Of a stretch of 6,139 nt of DNA, positions 5,989 through 6,139 are shown one piece after another. The position numbers and the translations under genes were made by a program. Numbering within the stretch: the first letter of the stretch is position 1; every line of letters starts with the position of its first letter. The stretch is taken from positions 1-6,139 of the forward strand of contig JAOZRP010000156.1 in NCBI GenBank assembly GCA_029940125.1, given 5' to 3'. The notes below the pieces were generated by a model. It did not search any database, had not been told where the DNA came from, and saw only the letters and a program-made list of their open reading frames with translations. Source of the stretch: a bacterium. Lineage in GTDB: Bacteria > Desulfobacterota > Anaeroferrophillalia > Anaeroferrophillales > Anaeroferrophillaceae.

Positions 5989-6139
5989 TTATCTCTGTAC
6001 AGGGTAATGATAAATGTCCAAGGATGATTTCTGGGCGATAAGGTCAAAATGCCGATCGCAATGAACAATTTTTGCTTTGTTTTCTATGGTCAGAAGGGCA
6101 ATGTAAGTATCCGTCAGGGGAACAGTAACCCCTGTCCGG
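5989..6139 (-). CDS. PIN-domain ribonuclease toxin, VapC-like, C-terminal fragment (gene runs off the window)
   Basis: The minus strand is open from the window edge to a TAA at 5991-5989, giving the last 49 residues of a protein. The fragment contains TGVTVPLTDTYIALL and then KIVHCDRHFDLIA, followed by a short tail ending HYPVQR. This is the usual C-terminal half of a PIN domain. The Asp of PLTD and the Asp of CDRHF fit the third and fourth acidic metal-binding positions, and the IA-x-L helix lies between them. VapC toxins use this site to cleave RNA, commonly tRNA or rRNA, and are paired with an upstream antitoxin gene, which would lie outside the window. GC here is about 43% by hand count, well below the neighbouring genes, which suggests acquisition by transfer. 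Its stop is 43 bases before the start of the next minus-strand gene, so read-through is possible. A non-toxin PIN protein remains possible. Confidence 0.75.
   Translation of the reverse strand, partial: RTGVTVPLTDTYIALLTIENKAKIVHCDRHFDLIAQKSSLDIYHYPVQR

Noticed and set aside
5946..6068. An N-terminal extension of the persulfide dioxygenase gene to the ATG at 6068
   Set aside because: The extra 41 residues overlap the PIN-domain gene in another frame and match no family sequence. AAGGAG at 5954-5959 points to the ATG at 5945.

Overview
The window looks like a chromosomal segment from a Gram-negative bacterium. It has high GC (roughly 60% in the genes) and carries lpxC, a marker of lipid A synthesis. 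The zinc-cysteine form of GatB, the gatA-gatB-lpxC order and the persulfide-oxidation-type gene would fit a sulfur-cycling lineage such as Desulfobacterota or a relative. That assignment is an impression from sequence style, not a demonstrated placement.

Left part, plus strand: a 187-base leader contains a 7-base tandem repeat and a perfect 10-bp hairpin placed just before the ribosome binding site of gatA. gatA (188-1663) and gatB (1666-3102) follow with a 2-base gap. They encode the A and B subunits of the tRNA-dependent amidotransferase that converts Glu-tRNA(Gln) and/or Asp-tRNA(Asn) to the amide forms. The third subunit gene, gatC, is not in the window. A 342-base gene-free stretch then holds a cluster of interlocking inverted repeats, a small hairpin and an intrinsic terminator. 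After it comes lpxC (3445-4374), the committed zinc deacetylase of lipid A synthesis.

Right part, minus strand: a 188-base convergent intergenic region carries a 32-base perfectly palindromic bidirectional terminator, a second inverted repeat and three CACGAAG repeats with 9-base period. The next gene (4563-5945, minus) encodes a 460-residue protein made of a metallo-beta-lactamase-fold domain of the persulfide dioxygenase type, a rhodanese domain without its cysteine, and a C-terminal rhodanese domain with its cysteine. This is the layout of CstB-type persulfide dioxygenase/sulfurtransferases. Upstream of it on the same strand, running off the right edge, is the low-GC 3' end of a gene for a PIN-domain (VapC-like) toxin (5989-6139).

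The gatAB and lpxC genes are housekeeping. The more interesting parts are the domain make-up of the sulfur enzyme, the partial toxin gene next to it, and the structured intergenic DNA. I found no rRNA, tRNA, CRISPR array or intact mobile element, and no convincing new multi-gene system.
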